Translations under genes and position numbers: made by a program
Assembly (NCBI GenBank): GCA_023954355.1
Contig: JAMLID010000015.1
Coordinates: forward strand, 1-64,000
Reading direction: 5' to 3'
DNA: 64,000 nt
Origin: Oligoflexia bacterium
GTDB lineage: Bacteria > Bdellovibrionota > UBA1018 > CAIPTA01
The notes under the pieces: model-generated
The model's database searches: none
What the model saw: the letters and a program-made list of their open reading frames with translations, nothing else
Told to the model about the DNA's origin: nothing
In this document: in pieces, positions 33,292 to 42,385 of the stretch
Numbering within the stretch: the first letter of the stretch is position 1
Layout of the letters: the number at the start of each line of letters is the position of its first letter

Positions 33292-34824
33292 ATGATAGAA
33301 AAAAAACAAAACACATACGAATACTTATTACTCTTTACTGCCTTACTACTTATAGCATTTCGCTTCTTCTATCTATCCTACGCTTCATACATTACTGACG
33401 AACCTGCAACTCAAATGATTGTTGACAAAGTTTTTGCATCCGGTGAATTTCCTTTCACTTTATTTCGAGGTAGCCAAGTACATGTTCCCTATGGTGCTGG
33501 TGCGCTGTGGTTCTATATGTTTTTACGGTTATTTACATGGAATCCACTACACATTGCCTACGCCCATACAACTCTTTTTTGTATGGGATTTTTATTTCTC
33601 TACTTAGCGATGAAAAACAGTGCTGGCAAAAAAGTAGCCATCTGGTCTCTCTTATTTGCTTCATCATCCCCTTTCTTATTTGATTTATCTAGGCATACAT
33701 GGGACGTAACATTTTTTATTCCGTTTGGCGGCCTTCTGCTCTGGCTAGTTTCACTATTAGACACAATAAAAGCCGACACAATTCAAAATAAAAATAAAGG
33801 CCGTATTCTCATCATCGCCATTTCTATAGTAGCAGCCTATCTCGTTAATATTCATCTCATGGGAATACCCCTAGTCGGTGCTGCTGGCTTAGTCGTATTT
33901 TGGTTTCTTTATAAAAGCCCAATTTACTCAAACGCAGAGAAAATCAAGTGGGCTTTTTTATTCTGTCTTACTTTTGTAATCCTTATCGCTCCCTATACTT
34001 ATGCCGCTTGGAAGAGGTGGGTTGAAGAACCAATGAATAGTAATGTCGTTAGAAATAAAGCTTGGGGCGACAGTAGAAACTTATGGTGGTTATTTATTCG
34101 ATCTACAATGTACTCTTCTACTTGGTTTACCAAATTTTATTTTGATCCGTATGTAGCGGATTTTCGTGCTTTCACTGATCCTGTTTTTGCCTTTTTTCAC
34201 AAAACAGATATTTTTGGATGGTTTGCAAAGATTGCAACTTATGGGTACTTAATTCGAAAAAGTTATCACTTTATTATTGGTAAACAATCTACACACGTAT
34301 CTTTATTTGCTGTACTAATCTTTCTTATTTTTCTCACAATGATGCAGTACTCGAATATTCCCACAGATGCACACCACTATGCGATTTTGTGGTGGATTGT
34401 TTTCTGGGCATCAACACGCGTCCGCAATATTCTTCCCGGAATTTGGAAGCGGCTTTACTCAGGAATACTATTAGCAAATATTTTTATAAATATTGCCTTC
34501 TGCGCATACTACATCGGATTTATCAAAAAGAACCACGGTGTACGCAATCCAGTTATAAGCACCGCCTTAAAAGATCAAATAGAAAAAATTGAAGAAGGCT
34601 GCAATTGGATGAGCAAAAACGACATGGCCGTAGCAACTTGGGATGTTTCAAAAGTTGGATTAGTACAACATCCTTTTATTTATATGGTTAAACATATCCC
34701 TGCTTGCGCAGGCAAGTCTGTTACGATCTCTACTTGGAATGACCCACAGACATCCTTGGTACTAGACTATAAAGACAAAGTATCATCACCTTCTGCTGAG
34801 CTAGAATGGTCATTTATTTTATAG
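33292..34824 (+). CDS. Integral-membrane glycosyltransferase, GT39/PMT-like
   Basis: About 510 residues from the ATG at 33292 (a TTG at 33253 is an alternative; neither has a clear ribosome site). Around ten to twelve hydrophobic segments. After the first segment an acidic YITDEPATQ phrase resembles the catalytic Asp-Glu loop of PMT_2/ArnT enzymes, which transfer sugars from polyprenyl phosphate donors to lipid A, protein or wall polymers in the periplasm. A C-terminal soluble part of about 90 residues (from residue about 420) contains two cysteines. Acceptor unknown. Confidence 0.7.
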   Translation: MIEKKQNTYEYLLLFTALLLIAFRFFYLSYASYITDEPATQMIVDKVFASGEFPFTLFRGSQVHVPYGAGALWFYMFLRLFTWNPLHIAYAHTTLFCMGFLFLYLAMKNSAGKKVAIWSLLFASSSPFLFDLSRHTWDVTFFIPFGGLLLWLVSLLDTIKADTIQNKNKGRILIIAISIVAAYLVNIHLMGIPLVGAAGLVVFWFLYKSPIYSNAEKIKWAFLFCLTFVILIAPYTYAAWKRWVEEPMNSNVVRNKAWGDSRNLWWLFIRSTMYSSTWFTKFYFDPYVADFRAFTDPVFAFFHKTDIFGWFAKIATYGYLIRKSYHFIIGKQSTHVSLFAVLIFLIFLTMMQYSNIPTDAHHYAILWWIVFWASTRVRNILPGIWKRLYSGILLANIFINIAFCAYYIGFIKKNHGVRNPVISTALKDQIEKIEEGCNWMSKNDMAVATWDVSKVGLVQHPFIYMVKHIPACAGKSVTISTWNDPQTSLVLDYKDKVSSPSAELEWSFIL

Positions 34825-35362
34825 GCTCTAAGGACTGTATGAATTTATTTACTTCTTTTGGATTTCGTAACTGAATAAAGCGAATATGTTCATACTTCTT
34901 ATCCCTTTTTAACTCTAGATATCGATTTCTCATTTTTTTATAATTTTTAATGCTGTATAAAATAATAGAATTTTTTGAAAAAAAAGACTTTCGAAAGCTT
35001 TCTTTATTGCCTGTGCCTTCCCATAGCTCTTTTTTATGTAATGCTCTTATAAAAGCTCGCTGAAACGCTTGCAGAAATGTTCGAAAAAACGAATAGTCTA
35101 TCCAAACAATCGCTTCTACTCTTTGCCATTTAATATTAAGAGTTCTGTTATAGTTACCATCCAGCACCCATTCACTTCCTTCAATTGCTTTACTAAGCCT
35201 TGAAAAAAAGACCTCATCTTTAGGTTCTTTCCAGTTTGGTTCCCAAAATAGTTTATCCATTTCAAGGTATGGCAATTCTAGTTTTTTTGCGATCAGTTGA
35301 GCTATAGTCGATTTTCCAGATGCGCTAGAGCCAATAACGTTTATTCTTCGACCTATTTTCAA
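34814..35362 (-). CDS. P-loop NTPase, adenylate-kinase-like (FlaR/topology-modulation type)
   Basis: 182 residues with a Walker A loop VIGSSASGKSTIAQLIA at the N-terminus, a nucleotide-kinase layout including LEMDKLFWEPNW, then WVLDGNYNRT and an arginine-rich lid (FRTFLQAFQRAFIRALHKK). This matches the small AAA_17/AAA_18 kinase-like proteins often labelled DNA topology modulation FlaR-related. Phosphate acceptor unknown. It overlaps the glycosyltransferase gene tail to tail by 11 bp. Cytoplasmic. Confidence 0.75.
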   Translation of the reverse strand: MKIGRRINVIGSSASGKSTIAQLIAKKLELPYLEMDKLFWEPNWKEPKDEVFFSRLSKAIEGSEWVLDGNYNRTLNIKWQRVEAIVWIDYSFFRTFLQAFQRAFIRALHKKELWEGTGNKESFRKSFFSKNSIILYSIKNYKKMRNRYLELKRDKKYEHIRFIQLRNPKEVNKFIQSLEPIK

Positions 35363-35495
35363 AATATCTGCCTCTAGCTATTTTTGTGAAAAAGAAAGTA
35401 TTCTTACCATATATAACAATCACACACGCCACCAATTAAAATATTTATTCAGTAATTTCAAATATTTACAGTTTAAATTTTAGTCACCACATTAC

Positions 35496-35524
35496 TTGAC
35501 TTTTTTAGTATGTTTTAATATCCT
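35496..35524 (+). promoter_or_regulatory. Probable promoter of the carboxyltransferase gene
   Basis: TTGACT at 35496-35501, a 17-bp spacer and TATCCT at 35519-35524. It would give a leader of about 45 bases before the ATG at 35575. Confidence 0.5.
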
Positions 35525-35574
35525 GACAGCGCCTGGAGAAGCATCATTTCTTCTTATTTTGGGCTAGAATAAAC

Positions 35575-37182
35575 ATGCCGTTATTCGAAATGCGAGACGT
35601 TAGAAATACGAAGGACCCCATGAAGAATACGCCAGAACTATCTCTACTATCCGCTGCAAATAAACCAACTGAACACTGGCTCTCTGTTCGCATTTCAGAG
35701 CATCGATTTTTATCTTGTCTATCTCATTTATTTACTAGTGATGAACTTGAGATTTTTTCTCCTGATAATGAAACCTTCGATAGAATTCAGTCTAATGGAA
35801 TCATTGTAGGAATAGGAGAAATCGAAGGAAAAAAAGTAGGTTTCTTGTATAACGACTTTCGAGTCAATGGTGGTGCCTTTTCTATTTCTGCATCACAAAA
35901 AGCGAATCAGTTTTTTACCAAAATCAAAGAATCTCACATCCCTTTAGTTATGGCTTTTCAATCCATTGGTGTTGGCATCATGGAAGGTAGAAACGTATTT
36001 ATGGATTCATTTGCCACAATGCCATCACTCTTTGACTTACGAGAAAAGAATATCCCTATATTCAGCGTGGCACTTGGACGCTGTCTTGGGCTAAGCTCTA
36101 TTCTATACCAAATGGGACATATGAGAATCGCTGTAAGTGAAAAATCTAGCTTCAATCTTACAGGGCCAGAAGTGATCCGCTTATTCTTCGGAAACGACTC
36201 AAATTTCGATATAGAGTCTTCAGCAGAAAAACAAATAGAAGAAAATGACCTTGTACAAGATATTGTACAAACACCTGAAATAGCATTTGCAAAAATCAAA
36301 GCAGTATTAAGTTTTTTATTTTCTCAATCACAAAGTGGAAATCACAATTTAAGAACACACGAGTCGTTTGGAGAACATCCAGAGATTAGTAACTTATGTA
36401 AATCAGAAGAAAAAATTCAAGAAGTTTTAAAACAAGTAGGTGAATCAAGTCTAGAGGTCTTTGATCAACTAAACCCAGTTGTTAGAACTTTTTTAGTAAA
36501 ACGTGACCAAAAAACAATTGGTGTTTTTATTAATCCCCCAGGACATACAAACAATTTAATTTCTCTAAACACACTAGAAAAATACCAGGCAGCTCTATCA
36601 CTTTTCAAAGCCCTAGGTATACCAATCATCAGCTTTTTGGACACACCAGGGATTGACCCTAGATTCTCACAACAATCACAAGACATTATTCGCTCCATCG
36701 TATCTGTTGGAAAAAGAATCATTCAATACCCACATGGACATATGGGATTCACTCTTGGCCGATGCTTTGGTGGAGCGACCACACTAGCTTTTCCTAAAAA
36801 CTTTCGCTCACTACGGTGCTTTGCTGTTAAAGGCTGCCAATTCGGAATAATGAGCGAATCAATTTTAGAACAAATCCTTGCAAACTCACCTCGACTGCTA
36901 GAAAAACGGCAAGAAATCAAAAAGAGTGAAAAAGATGATTTCCAAGATCTCATTGATAGCGGCGTAATTGATGGCTTAATTGAATTTGAAGAAATTGGAA
37001 AGCAAGTAGAGGTTTTTCTATATCAGGCAGAAGAACTTAACATGCACGAAGAAGAGCACAAGCCGCGAGCCCCCCTCCACCAGCAGAAATCAAGAGAACA
37101 AAACTTCCCTCGCTTACGCCCACGTTATCGTAAAGATGAGAAAGAGCAATCCCTACACTTGCCCCCGAAGTATTCCCAGTAA
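35575..37182 (+). CDS. Two-domain carboxyltransferase-like protein (malonate decarboxylase/acyl-CoA carboxylase type)
   Basis: 535 residues with two crotonase-like halves. The first (about 65-245) has GIGEIEGKKVGFLYNDFRVN and SSFNLTGPEVIRLFFG, close to the beta subunit of biotin-independent malonate decarboxylase. The second (about 305-470) has IPIISFLDTPGIDP and HMGFTLGRCFGGATTLAF, like carboxyltransferase C halves. No biotin carboxylase or biotinyl carrier lies nearby. It probably supplies or decarboxylates malonyl units for the adjacent KAS III genes. The ATG at 35620, with AAGGA upstream, is an alternative start. The last 49 residues are basic, low-complexity and antisense to the KAS III gene, probably a read-through tail. 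Confidence 0.75.
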   Translation: MPLFEMRDVRNTKDPMKNTPELSLLSAANKPTEHWLSVRISEHRFLSCLSHLFTSDELEIFSPDNETFDRIQSNGIIVGIGEIEGKKVGFLYNDFRVNGGAFSISASQKANQFFTKIKESHIPLVMAFQSIGVGIMEGRNVFMDSFATMPSLFDLREKNIPIFSVALGRCLGLSSILYQMGHMRIAVSEKSSFNLTGPEVIRLFFGNDSNFDIESSAEKQIEENDLVQDIVQTPEIAFAKIKAVLSFLFSQSQSGNHNLRTHESFGEHPEISNLCKSEEKIQEVLKQVGESSLEVFDQLNPVVRTFLVKRDQKTIGVFINPPGHTNNLISLNTLEKYQAALSLFKALGIPIISFLDTPGIDPRFSQQSQDIIRSIVSVGKRIIQYPHGHMGFTLGRCFGGATTLAFPKNFRSLRCFAVKGCQFGIMSESILEQILANSPRLLEKRQEIKKSEKDDFQDLIDSGVIDGLIEFEEIGKQVEVFLYQAEELNMHEEEHKPRAPLHQQKSREQNFPRLRPRYRKDEKEQSLHLPPKYSQ

Positions 37183-38047
37183 ACTGTACAGTTTCAACGA
37201 CCTTGTTTTGAGGTACATTTAATCTTCTTGTAACATCTCTTACTAGATGTAAGTTTGCCTGATGAGGCACAATCCATGAAATATCATCTAGTGTCTTACC
37301 AATTCTATTCATAAAAATCGTAGCACATTCTGCCATGCCTTCAGCGGCTTTAATGAAAAGTGTTGCTCCTTTTTTCATCTTTAAATACTGATCTTCTTCT
37401 GCTTTCATCTCATGATAAGGCATGCGTGAACCACCTGCTTGAATGGCAATAATGTCTGCAACACTCCCCTCTGAAAATGTCTGAGATGCAATATACTCAA
37501 AACAGGCATCACTTGCATTTAGCGAAATAATACAAGAAGCCGCACCATCACCAAAAAGAGCTGTTGCCCCTAAATCATCTTTTGCTAAAAATTTTGATCT
37601 AATTTCAGATGCAATTAAAAGCTGATCCTCTTCTGTAGCTACACAAAACTGTGAACATGCATGTAGTCCAGTCACAAACCCTGCACAAGCCGCAGTTAAA
37701 TCCACTGCACCTATGTTCTCTAAACCCAATCTATGCTGAACTAATGGGGCCGTAGGTGGGGTAGGATAATCGCCAGAAATAGTAGCTAAAACTAAATTTC
37801 TGATTTTTTCTTTTTGCTCTGGATACTTAGTAAAAAGTTTTTTTGCCGTTGCATCTGCTAAATCAGAACAAGATTCATTCTCCTTTACCCAATGCCTACT
37901 TTGAATACCTGTTCTATGCTCTATCCAAGAAGCTCGAATATCTCTTCCCATCCATCTTACTAAATCTTCGTTAGATACTTTTTTTTCAGGCAAACATGCC
38001 ACTGGTCCACGAATAAAAATTTTTTTATTCGGTTTATGAAAGCTCAT
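37037..38047 (-). CDS. 3-oxoacyl-ACP synthase III (FabH-like), first copy
   Basis: 336 residues of KAS III type. The full triad is visible: C121 in LTAACAGF, H262 in IVPHQANLH, N292 in FTGNTSGAS; the C-terminal SAGGGGLAACALL is conserved. KAS III condenses an acyl-CoA with malonyl-ACP by Claisen condensation. It overlaps the upstream SDR gene by 4 bp (ATGA), which itself overlaps the ACP gene, so ACP, SDR and KAS III are translationally coupled. This is not the usual fab cluster order and a second KAS III sits nearby, which points to secondary lipid synthesis rather than housekeeping. Its 3' end overlaps the convergent carboxyltransferase gene by 146 bp. Confidence 0.9.
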   Translation of the reverse strand: MSFHKPNKKIFIRGPVACLPEKKVSNEDLVRWMGRDIRASWIEHRTGIQSRHWVKENESCSDLADATAKKLFTKYPEQKEKIRNLVLATISGDYPTPPTAPLVQHRLGLENIGAVDLTAACAGFVTGLHACSQFCVATEEDQLLIASEIRSKFLAKDDLGATALFGDGAASCIISLNASDACFEYIASQTFSEGSVADIIAIQAGGSRMPYHEMKAEEDQYLKMKKGATLFIKAAEGMAECATIFMNRIGKTLDDISWIVPHQANLHLVRDVTRRLNVPQNKVVETVQFTGNTSGASVGIALSHLYDNVGVSEGSFVLLISAGGGGLAACALLRAC

Positions 38048-38793
38048 ACCCCTAGCAGCCCTTCTGAACGCAATAAAGGTAAGCCACCAGAGACGGTAAC
38101 AACTGATCCATTCATATATGTGGTCTCTGATAAGAGTGGATCAGTAGCTTCTGCGATTTGGTCAGGATATCCCAACATTCTTGCAGGAACAATTTTTTCT
38201 ACTTGATCTAAGTAATGAGATCTTTTCCAGAATTTTTTTGTTCGCTCTGTGGCAATTACTCCAGGACGTAAAATATTTGAAAATATATTTAAAGGTCCAT
38301 AATCAACGGCTAAGTTAAAAAACAAACCTTCCATAGCAGATTTACTTGCACAGTAATAAGGAAATCTACTAGTTCCTTGAGACGCAGACAAAGAAGAAAT
38401 AAAAAGCAAACGTCCAAATTTTTTTTCTATCATACCTTTAAGAACAGCTTCTAATAATCTTATGTTCCCATTAATATTTGTTTGAAGATATTTTTCACCT
38501 TCGGACAAGCTCCATTCATGAAATTTTCTTAACTTTATGTTTCTCGATGCCGCATTTAAAATTAAAATATCAAATGAAGCAGACTCAATTTCATTAAGAT
38601 TAGCTGTGGGATTCTCTAAATCATAGACAAACCCTTTTACGTTTAAATCTAACTCTTCTTTATATTTTTTTAAGGTCGAATCTAAGCTACTAGCAGTAGA
38701 GGATGTAATGAAAACTTCATCTCCTAATTGCTTTCTTCTTTCCACTATAGATTGAGCTATTTCAGATGACCCTCCAGTAATTAAAACCTTCAT
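38044..38793 (-). CDS. Short-chain dehydrogenase/reductase, FabG-like
   Basis: 249 residues. N-terminal cofactor loop VLITGGSSEIAQSI, the LNAAS strand (usual NAG replaced by NAA), catalytic Ser in FISSLSASQG, and Y147-x3-K151 in YYCASKSAMEG. The arrangement fits an NADPH-dependent 3-oxoacyl-ACP reductase acting on the KAS III product carried by the neighbouring ACP. Overlaps both neighbours by 4 bp. Cytoplasmic. True substrate unknown. Confidence 0.88.
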   Translation of the reverse strand: MKVLITGGSSEIAQSIVERRKQLGDEVFITSSTASSLDSTLKKYKEELDLNVKGFVYDLENPTANLNEIESASFDILILNAASRNIKLRKFHEWSLSEGEKYLQTNINGNIRLLEAVLKGMIEKKFGRLLFISSLSASQGTSRFPYYCASKSAMEGLFFNLAVDYGPLNIFSNILRPGVIATERTKKFWKRSHYLDQVEKIVPARMLGYPDQIAEATDPLLSETTYMNGSVVTVSGGLPLLRSEGLLGV

Positions 38794-39020
38794 TTTGCTC
38801 CCAAAGATATAATCAATTTTTCAATTGCCAAAATACTCAAAAAAGACTCTTCATCAACTTTATTACCAGGAATCTTAATAGAGAATTCATTTTCAAGTGC
38901 AGAAATAGATAATACGATCAGTAAACTATCGAACCCATAATCAGCTAGAGCCTCATCATCATTTTCAGGAACAGACGGTAACCCTACTGAAAGTAAACAT
39001 TTTTTTATTCTTTCTTTCAC
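38790..39020 (-). CDS. Acyl carrier protein
   Basis: 76 residues starting with GTG. The phosphopantetheine site is YGFDSLL, Ser at residue 32, instead of the DSL-preceding LGxDSL of housekeeping ACPs. Four-helix ACP length and acidic middle are typical (VPENDDEALADYG). It is the first gene of the ACP-SDR-KAS III set and would carry the growing acyl chain as a thioester. No evident ribosome site before the GTG, so expression may depend on upstream translation or another start. Confidence 0.85.
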   Translation of the reverse strand: MKERIKKCLLSVGLPSVPENDDEALADYGFDSLLIVLSISALENEFSIKIPGNKVDEESFLSILAIEKLIISLGAK

Positions 39021-39173
39021 TGAAAAATTATTTCATGATTCTCTCGTTTCACTAAGAAAAATCATTACACCGCACTGAGCTGCGTGCCTACCACTAGATT
39101 ATAGGTATTTTATAACAATTCGCAGATCGTAAGCTGCCATCCTACAAATGCACTCTGAGCTCGAAAAGACTCT

Positions 39174-40457
39174 TTAAACTATTTTTTTTGAATTTTTAAG
39201 CGTCTCTTTAAGTTTTTTACGTAAAAGCTTACCGTTTGCTGTTTTTGGTAACTCTTCTACCTGGTAATACTCTTGTGGGATTTTATGTCCTGATAATTTT
39301 GTTTTTAAACATGCTAAAAGTTCTGATTTTTTTATTGCTTGTTTTAGAACCAATAAAGCTTTTATTTTTGTACCATAAAGTGCATCTTCTTCTACATAGA
39401 TGGCCACATCATCTACTTGTGAAATGTGATTGAGAGCCTCTTCTATTTCTATTGGGCTTACTCTTTCACCACCAATATTAAATATATCATCTTCACGGCC
39501 TAATATATATACGAGTTGATCTTCTGTGATTTTCGCTAAATCTCCGGTTCTCAACCATCCTTCATAGATTTTTTCTTTCGTCAGATTGTCATCACCTACG
39601 TAACCCAACATCACTTGTTTACCACTCACCTCTAAAATACTCTCAGCATTTACTCGTACATTTAGCCCTTTCACGGGATAACCAACACTACCCTCCTCTA
39701 AAAACTTTTTGCTTTTAGATGATAATGATAAAACTCTAGGAGAACATTCCGTTAATCCATAATTATTGTAAATGACAGCACCACTGAAATGAGACAGCAA
39801 ACGATTGCGTAAATCCAATGGCAACGGCGCACCAGCAGATATTACATGAGTAACATTTAAACAGTTTTTTGAATCTGTAAGACGTAAAATTGCTTCCCAG
39901 TGAGAGGGAACTCCGCTATACATTCCTCGAGCTTTTCCCTCTATAAAATCATTTCTTAGATCTAGAAATTTTCCATAAATGACGGTTTCTATCCCTACAA
40001 ACAAGGCTGGTAATAGCTGACCAAACAAACCATAAGAATAGGATAGAGATAAAAACAATCCCTGCTGCGTAGTTCGAGAAAACTCTAAAGATTCTACGAC
40101 TGCTTCGATATTGGCCAATATATTTTCACGTGATAATTCTACGCCTTTAGGCGCACCTGTGCTTCCAGAAGTAAAAACAACAACTGCGGTATTCTCTCTC
40201 AATGGCTTTTTTAAAACCTCTAATCTCTGATTTTTTTCTTTTTCTGATAAGCCTTCGCTAAATATGCAAACGGGCACTTTCATTTTCCAAAAAGCTAAAA
40301 ACTCAACAATAAAATCTACTGAGTTTGATGCGGTTAATATTTTATTTGTGCTTAATGATTCGGTTTTTTTAATAACAGATTGTGTTAATTCATCATAGGT
40401 AAGTGAGCCCCACTCCCCTCTTAGTGCAATTCCGGATTTATTTTCCCAAAAATCCAT
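39174..40457 (-). CDS. Acyl-AMP ligase (ANL superfamily)
   Basis: 427 residues, compact for an ANL enzyme (usual 500-550). The adenylation motifs are all present: VVFTSGSTGAPKGVELS (P-loop), YNNYGLTECSPRV, GWLRTGDLAK, GREDDIFNIGGERVSP, and C-terminal PKTANGKLLRKKL with the catalytic lysine. The short N-terminal region explains the size. It probably loads a fatty or aryl acid onto the ACP or CoA as starter for the KAS III enzymes. It lies 153 bp upstream of the ACP gene on the same strand. GGAGG is only one base from the ATG, so the exact start is uncertain. Confidence 0.9.
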   Translation of the reverse strand: MDFWENKSGIALRGEWGSLTYDELTQSVIKKTESLSTNKILTASNSVDFIVEFLAFWKMKVPVCIFSEGLSEKEKNQRLEVLKKPLRENTAVVVFTSGSTGAPKGVELSRENILANIEAVVESLEFSRTTQQGLFLSLSYSYGLFGQLLPALFVGIETVIYGKFLDLRNDFIEGKARGMYSGVPSHWEAILRLTDSKNCLNVTHVISAGAPLPLDLRNRLLSHFSGAVIYNNYGLTECSPRVLSLSSKSKKFLEEGSVGYPVKGLNVRVNAESILEVSGKQVMLGYVGDDNLTKEKIYEGWLRTGDLAKITEDQLVYILGREDDIFNIGGERVSPIEIEEALNHISQVDDVAIYVEEDALYGTKIKALLVLKQAIKKSELLACLKTKLSGHKIPQEYYQVEELPKTANGKLLRKKLKETLKNSKKIV

Positions 40458-40549
40458 GCCTCCATATTGTCTGACTTACTTAAAAAAATCAAACTACACG
40501 CACGCGTGTGGCTATGGCATTCGACTAAAGCACTTGGTAGAATTTTCTT

Positions 40550-41590
40550 ATGAAAATATTAAAACCGAACTTATTGATACGAATAGAAGGCGCTTCTCGT
40601 TCTTGGCCCGATAAAGAACCAATTTCTAATCATGAAATATTAGCCAATCACCCAGAAACCAAAGATAAGCCTGAAGCCGTTCTTCAGGAGTTTGGCGAGA
40701 GAATTTATCGTGGCTATGGTTTTCGAAAACGCTACATGACTCGACTACCTTGGAAAAAAGCAGATCCCACAAAAGAAGAAAATTCTGAATCTCTATCGAT
40801 TAAGGCAATTAAAAAAATTTTTTCCAAAAAGAAAACCAAAAAACCAGATGCATTTATCCTCGGTAGCACTACAACAAGAAGATACACAGGCTCACAAGCC
40901 ACATCAGCGCTTGCTCCTTTTGACTTAGAAATACCTGCTTACGAAATTAAAGCCGGCTGCTCAACATCTTTGGCCTCTCTACATTTAGCACAAGCCCTCA
41001 TGAAGCAAGGCTACGAAACTGTATTAGTTTCATGCGCAGAAACGCTCTCTAAAGTAGCACATCCAGAAATTCGCGAAACTTGGTTTGGATTAGCGGATGG
41101 TGGTGCCGCCCTTCTTCTACATAAAGTTAAATCAAAGGGTCATTTTAAAATTTTACGCTCTACTTACTCAACTGATGGCAAATTAGTAGACCTATATACA
41201 ACTCCGGGTGAGCTCCCTCCCAACATTCAAACAATAGAAGAACATGGTTTTTCTTTAGTAGGCGATGGAAGCAAACTAAAAGACGCAGCTAAGATTCGTT
41301 ATATGCAAATGATCAATGGCCTCTTAAGTAATAAAGAAAAAAAATCGATTCGCTGGATTGTGCCCCATCAAGTGAATCGAGCTCTCACAGAAGAAGTTAT
41401 TCGTGAAAGTGGACTAAAGGGTACCGTATTATGGGATGCTGAAGATTTTGGAAACATTGGTGGAGCCTCTGTATTATTTTCTTTTGCAAAAGCCATAGAA
41501 GAAAATCGGTTTAAAAAAAATGACCTTATCTTTTTTATGAGCGTAGGTGGTGGGCTTTCATTTGCAGCACAACTATGGAAGAAACTTTAA
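40550..41590 (+). CDS. 3-oxoacyl-ACP synthase III-like enzyme, second diverged copy
   Basis: 346 residues. The KAS III triad is intact: C137 in EIKAGCSTSLASL, H273 in IVPHQVNRAL, N302 in FGNIGGAS; the C-terminal SVGGGLSFAAQL closes the fold. The N-terminal 100 residues are unusual, with a basic loop (KKIFSKKKTKKP) and a YGFRKRYMTRLP segment. It is only distantly like the copy at 37037, so the two probably do different condensations, perhaps chain initiation against chain joining as in OleA-like or alkyl-ketone pathways. It is divergent from the acyl-AMP ligase gene. Confidence 0.85.
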   Translation: MKILKPNLLIRIEGASRSWPDKEPISNHEILANHPETKDKPEAVLQEFGERIYRGYGFRKRYMTRLPWKKADPTKEENSESLSIKAIKKIFSKKKTKKPDAFILGSTTTRRYTGSQATSALAPFDLEIPAYEIKAGCSTSLASLHLAQALMKQGYETVLVSCAETLSKVAHPEIRETWFGLADGGAALLLHKVKSKGHFKILRSTYSTDGKLVDLYTTPGELPPNIQTIEEHGFSLVGDGSKLKDAAKIRYMQMINGLLSNKEKKSIRWIVPHQVNRALTEEVIRESGLKGTVLWDAEDFGNIGGASVLFSFAKAIEENRFKKNDLIFFMSVGGGLSFAAQLWKKL

Positions 41591-41616
41591 TAAATCTTTA
41601 CTTACGGCTTTCGCAC

Positions 41617-42300
41617 TTAAGATTCGCTCATTTCACCATCATGCATTTCAAATCGTCTTTTTACGCGATTCACCAATGTATGATCGTGAGTAGAAAATAA
41701 AAAAGTCACACCAAATTTTTGATTGAGTTCCTCAAAAAGCTCAATCAACTGTAGCGCAGTTTTTGAATCTAAGTTTGCTGTTGGTTCATCGGCAAAAATA
41801 ATATCAGGCTTTGTACAAAGGGCTCTTGCTACCGCAACTCTTTGCTGCTGCCCACCAGAAAGCTCAGTTGGGTAACGATGAAAGTAATTTTTCAACCCTA
41901 CAGCGATAAGTGCATCTTCTGCCTGCTTTCGTGCTTTGCTTGGCGATTCACCTCGGATAATACACGTATATTCTGCGTTCTCTACTGCTGTAAGAACTGG
42001 AAACAAATTATAAGATTGAAAAATAAATCCAATGCGATTTCTTCTCAGCTTACACAGGTCTGCCTGAGACAATCCGGTGGTTTTTTCTCCTCCAATATAT
42101 ACTTGACCTTTTGTTGGTTGGTCTAAACCTGCCGCTAGATTTAAAACCGTAGATTTACCGCTACCAGATGGACCAATAAGCGCCGCAAAATCTCCTCTTT
42201 CAACTTTTAAGGAAAGAGATTTGACTGCCCGCACAGGAGGACTACCAGGAAATGTTTTATTTACGTTTTTAAACTCTAAAACGGCTTCAGATTTTCCCAT
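41617..42300 (-). CDS. ABC transporter ATPase, LolD/MacB type
   Basis: 227 residues: Walker A LIGPSGSGKSTVLNLAAG, Q-loop in FIFQSYNLFPVLTA, signature ELSGGQQQRVAVARAL, Walker B IIFADEPTANLD, and H-loop STHDH. Typical length for LolD/MacB/FtsE-like ATPases that power mechanotransmission ABC systems. Encoded divergently from its presumed partner permease (42386), a split arrangement. With the LolA-like carrier and outer-membrane barrel nearby it should drive transfer of a hydrophobic product from the inner membrane. Confidence 0.93.
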   Translation of the reverse strand: MGKSEAVLEFKNVNKTFPGSPPVRAVKSLSLKVERGDFAALIGPSGSGKSTVLNLAAGLDQPTKGQVYIGGEKTTGLSQADLCKLRRNRIGFIFQSYNLFPVLTAVENAEYTCIIRGESPSKARKQAEDALIAVGLKNYFHRYPTELSGGQQQRVAVARALCTKPDIIFADEPTANLDSKTALQLIELFEELNQKFGVTFLFSTHDHTLVNRVKRRFEMHDGEMSES

Positions 42301-42348
42301 AAAAAAATTCTAATGCGGAAGATAAGTTTTAACAAATACTTCCTTTGC

Positions 42349-42377
42349 TTGCTGCATCTACTAGATGCACATATAAT
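42349..42377 (+). promoter_or_regulatory. Promoter with palindromic operator for the export genes
   Basis: -35 TTGCTG 42349-42354, a 17-bp spacer and consensus -10 TATAAT 42372-42377. The 17-bp dyad TGCATCTA-C-TAGATGCA at 42353-42369 fills the spacer, the classical repressor position. Predicted transcription start at about 42384 is two bases from the ATG at 42386, so the message would be almost leaderless; no Shine-Dalgarno sequence is present, in agreement. Confidence 0.65.
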
Positions 42378-42385
42378 TTAGGCCA

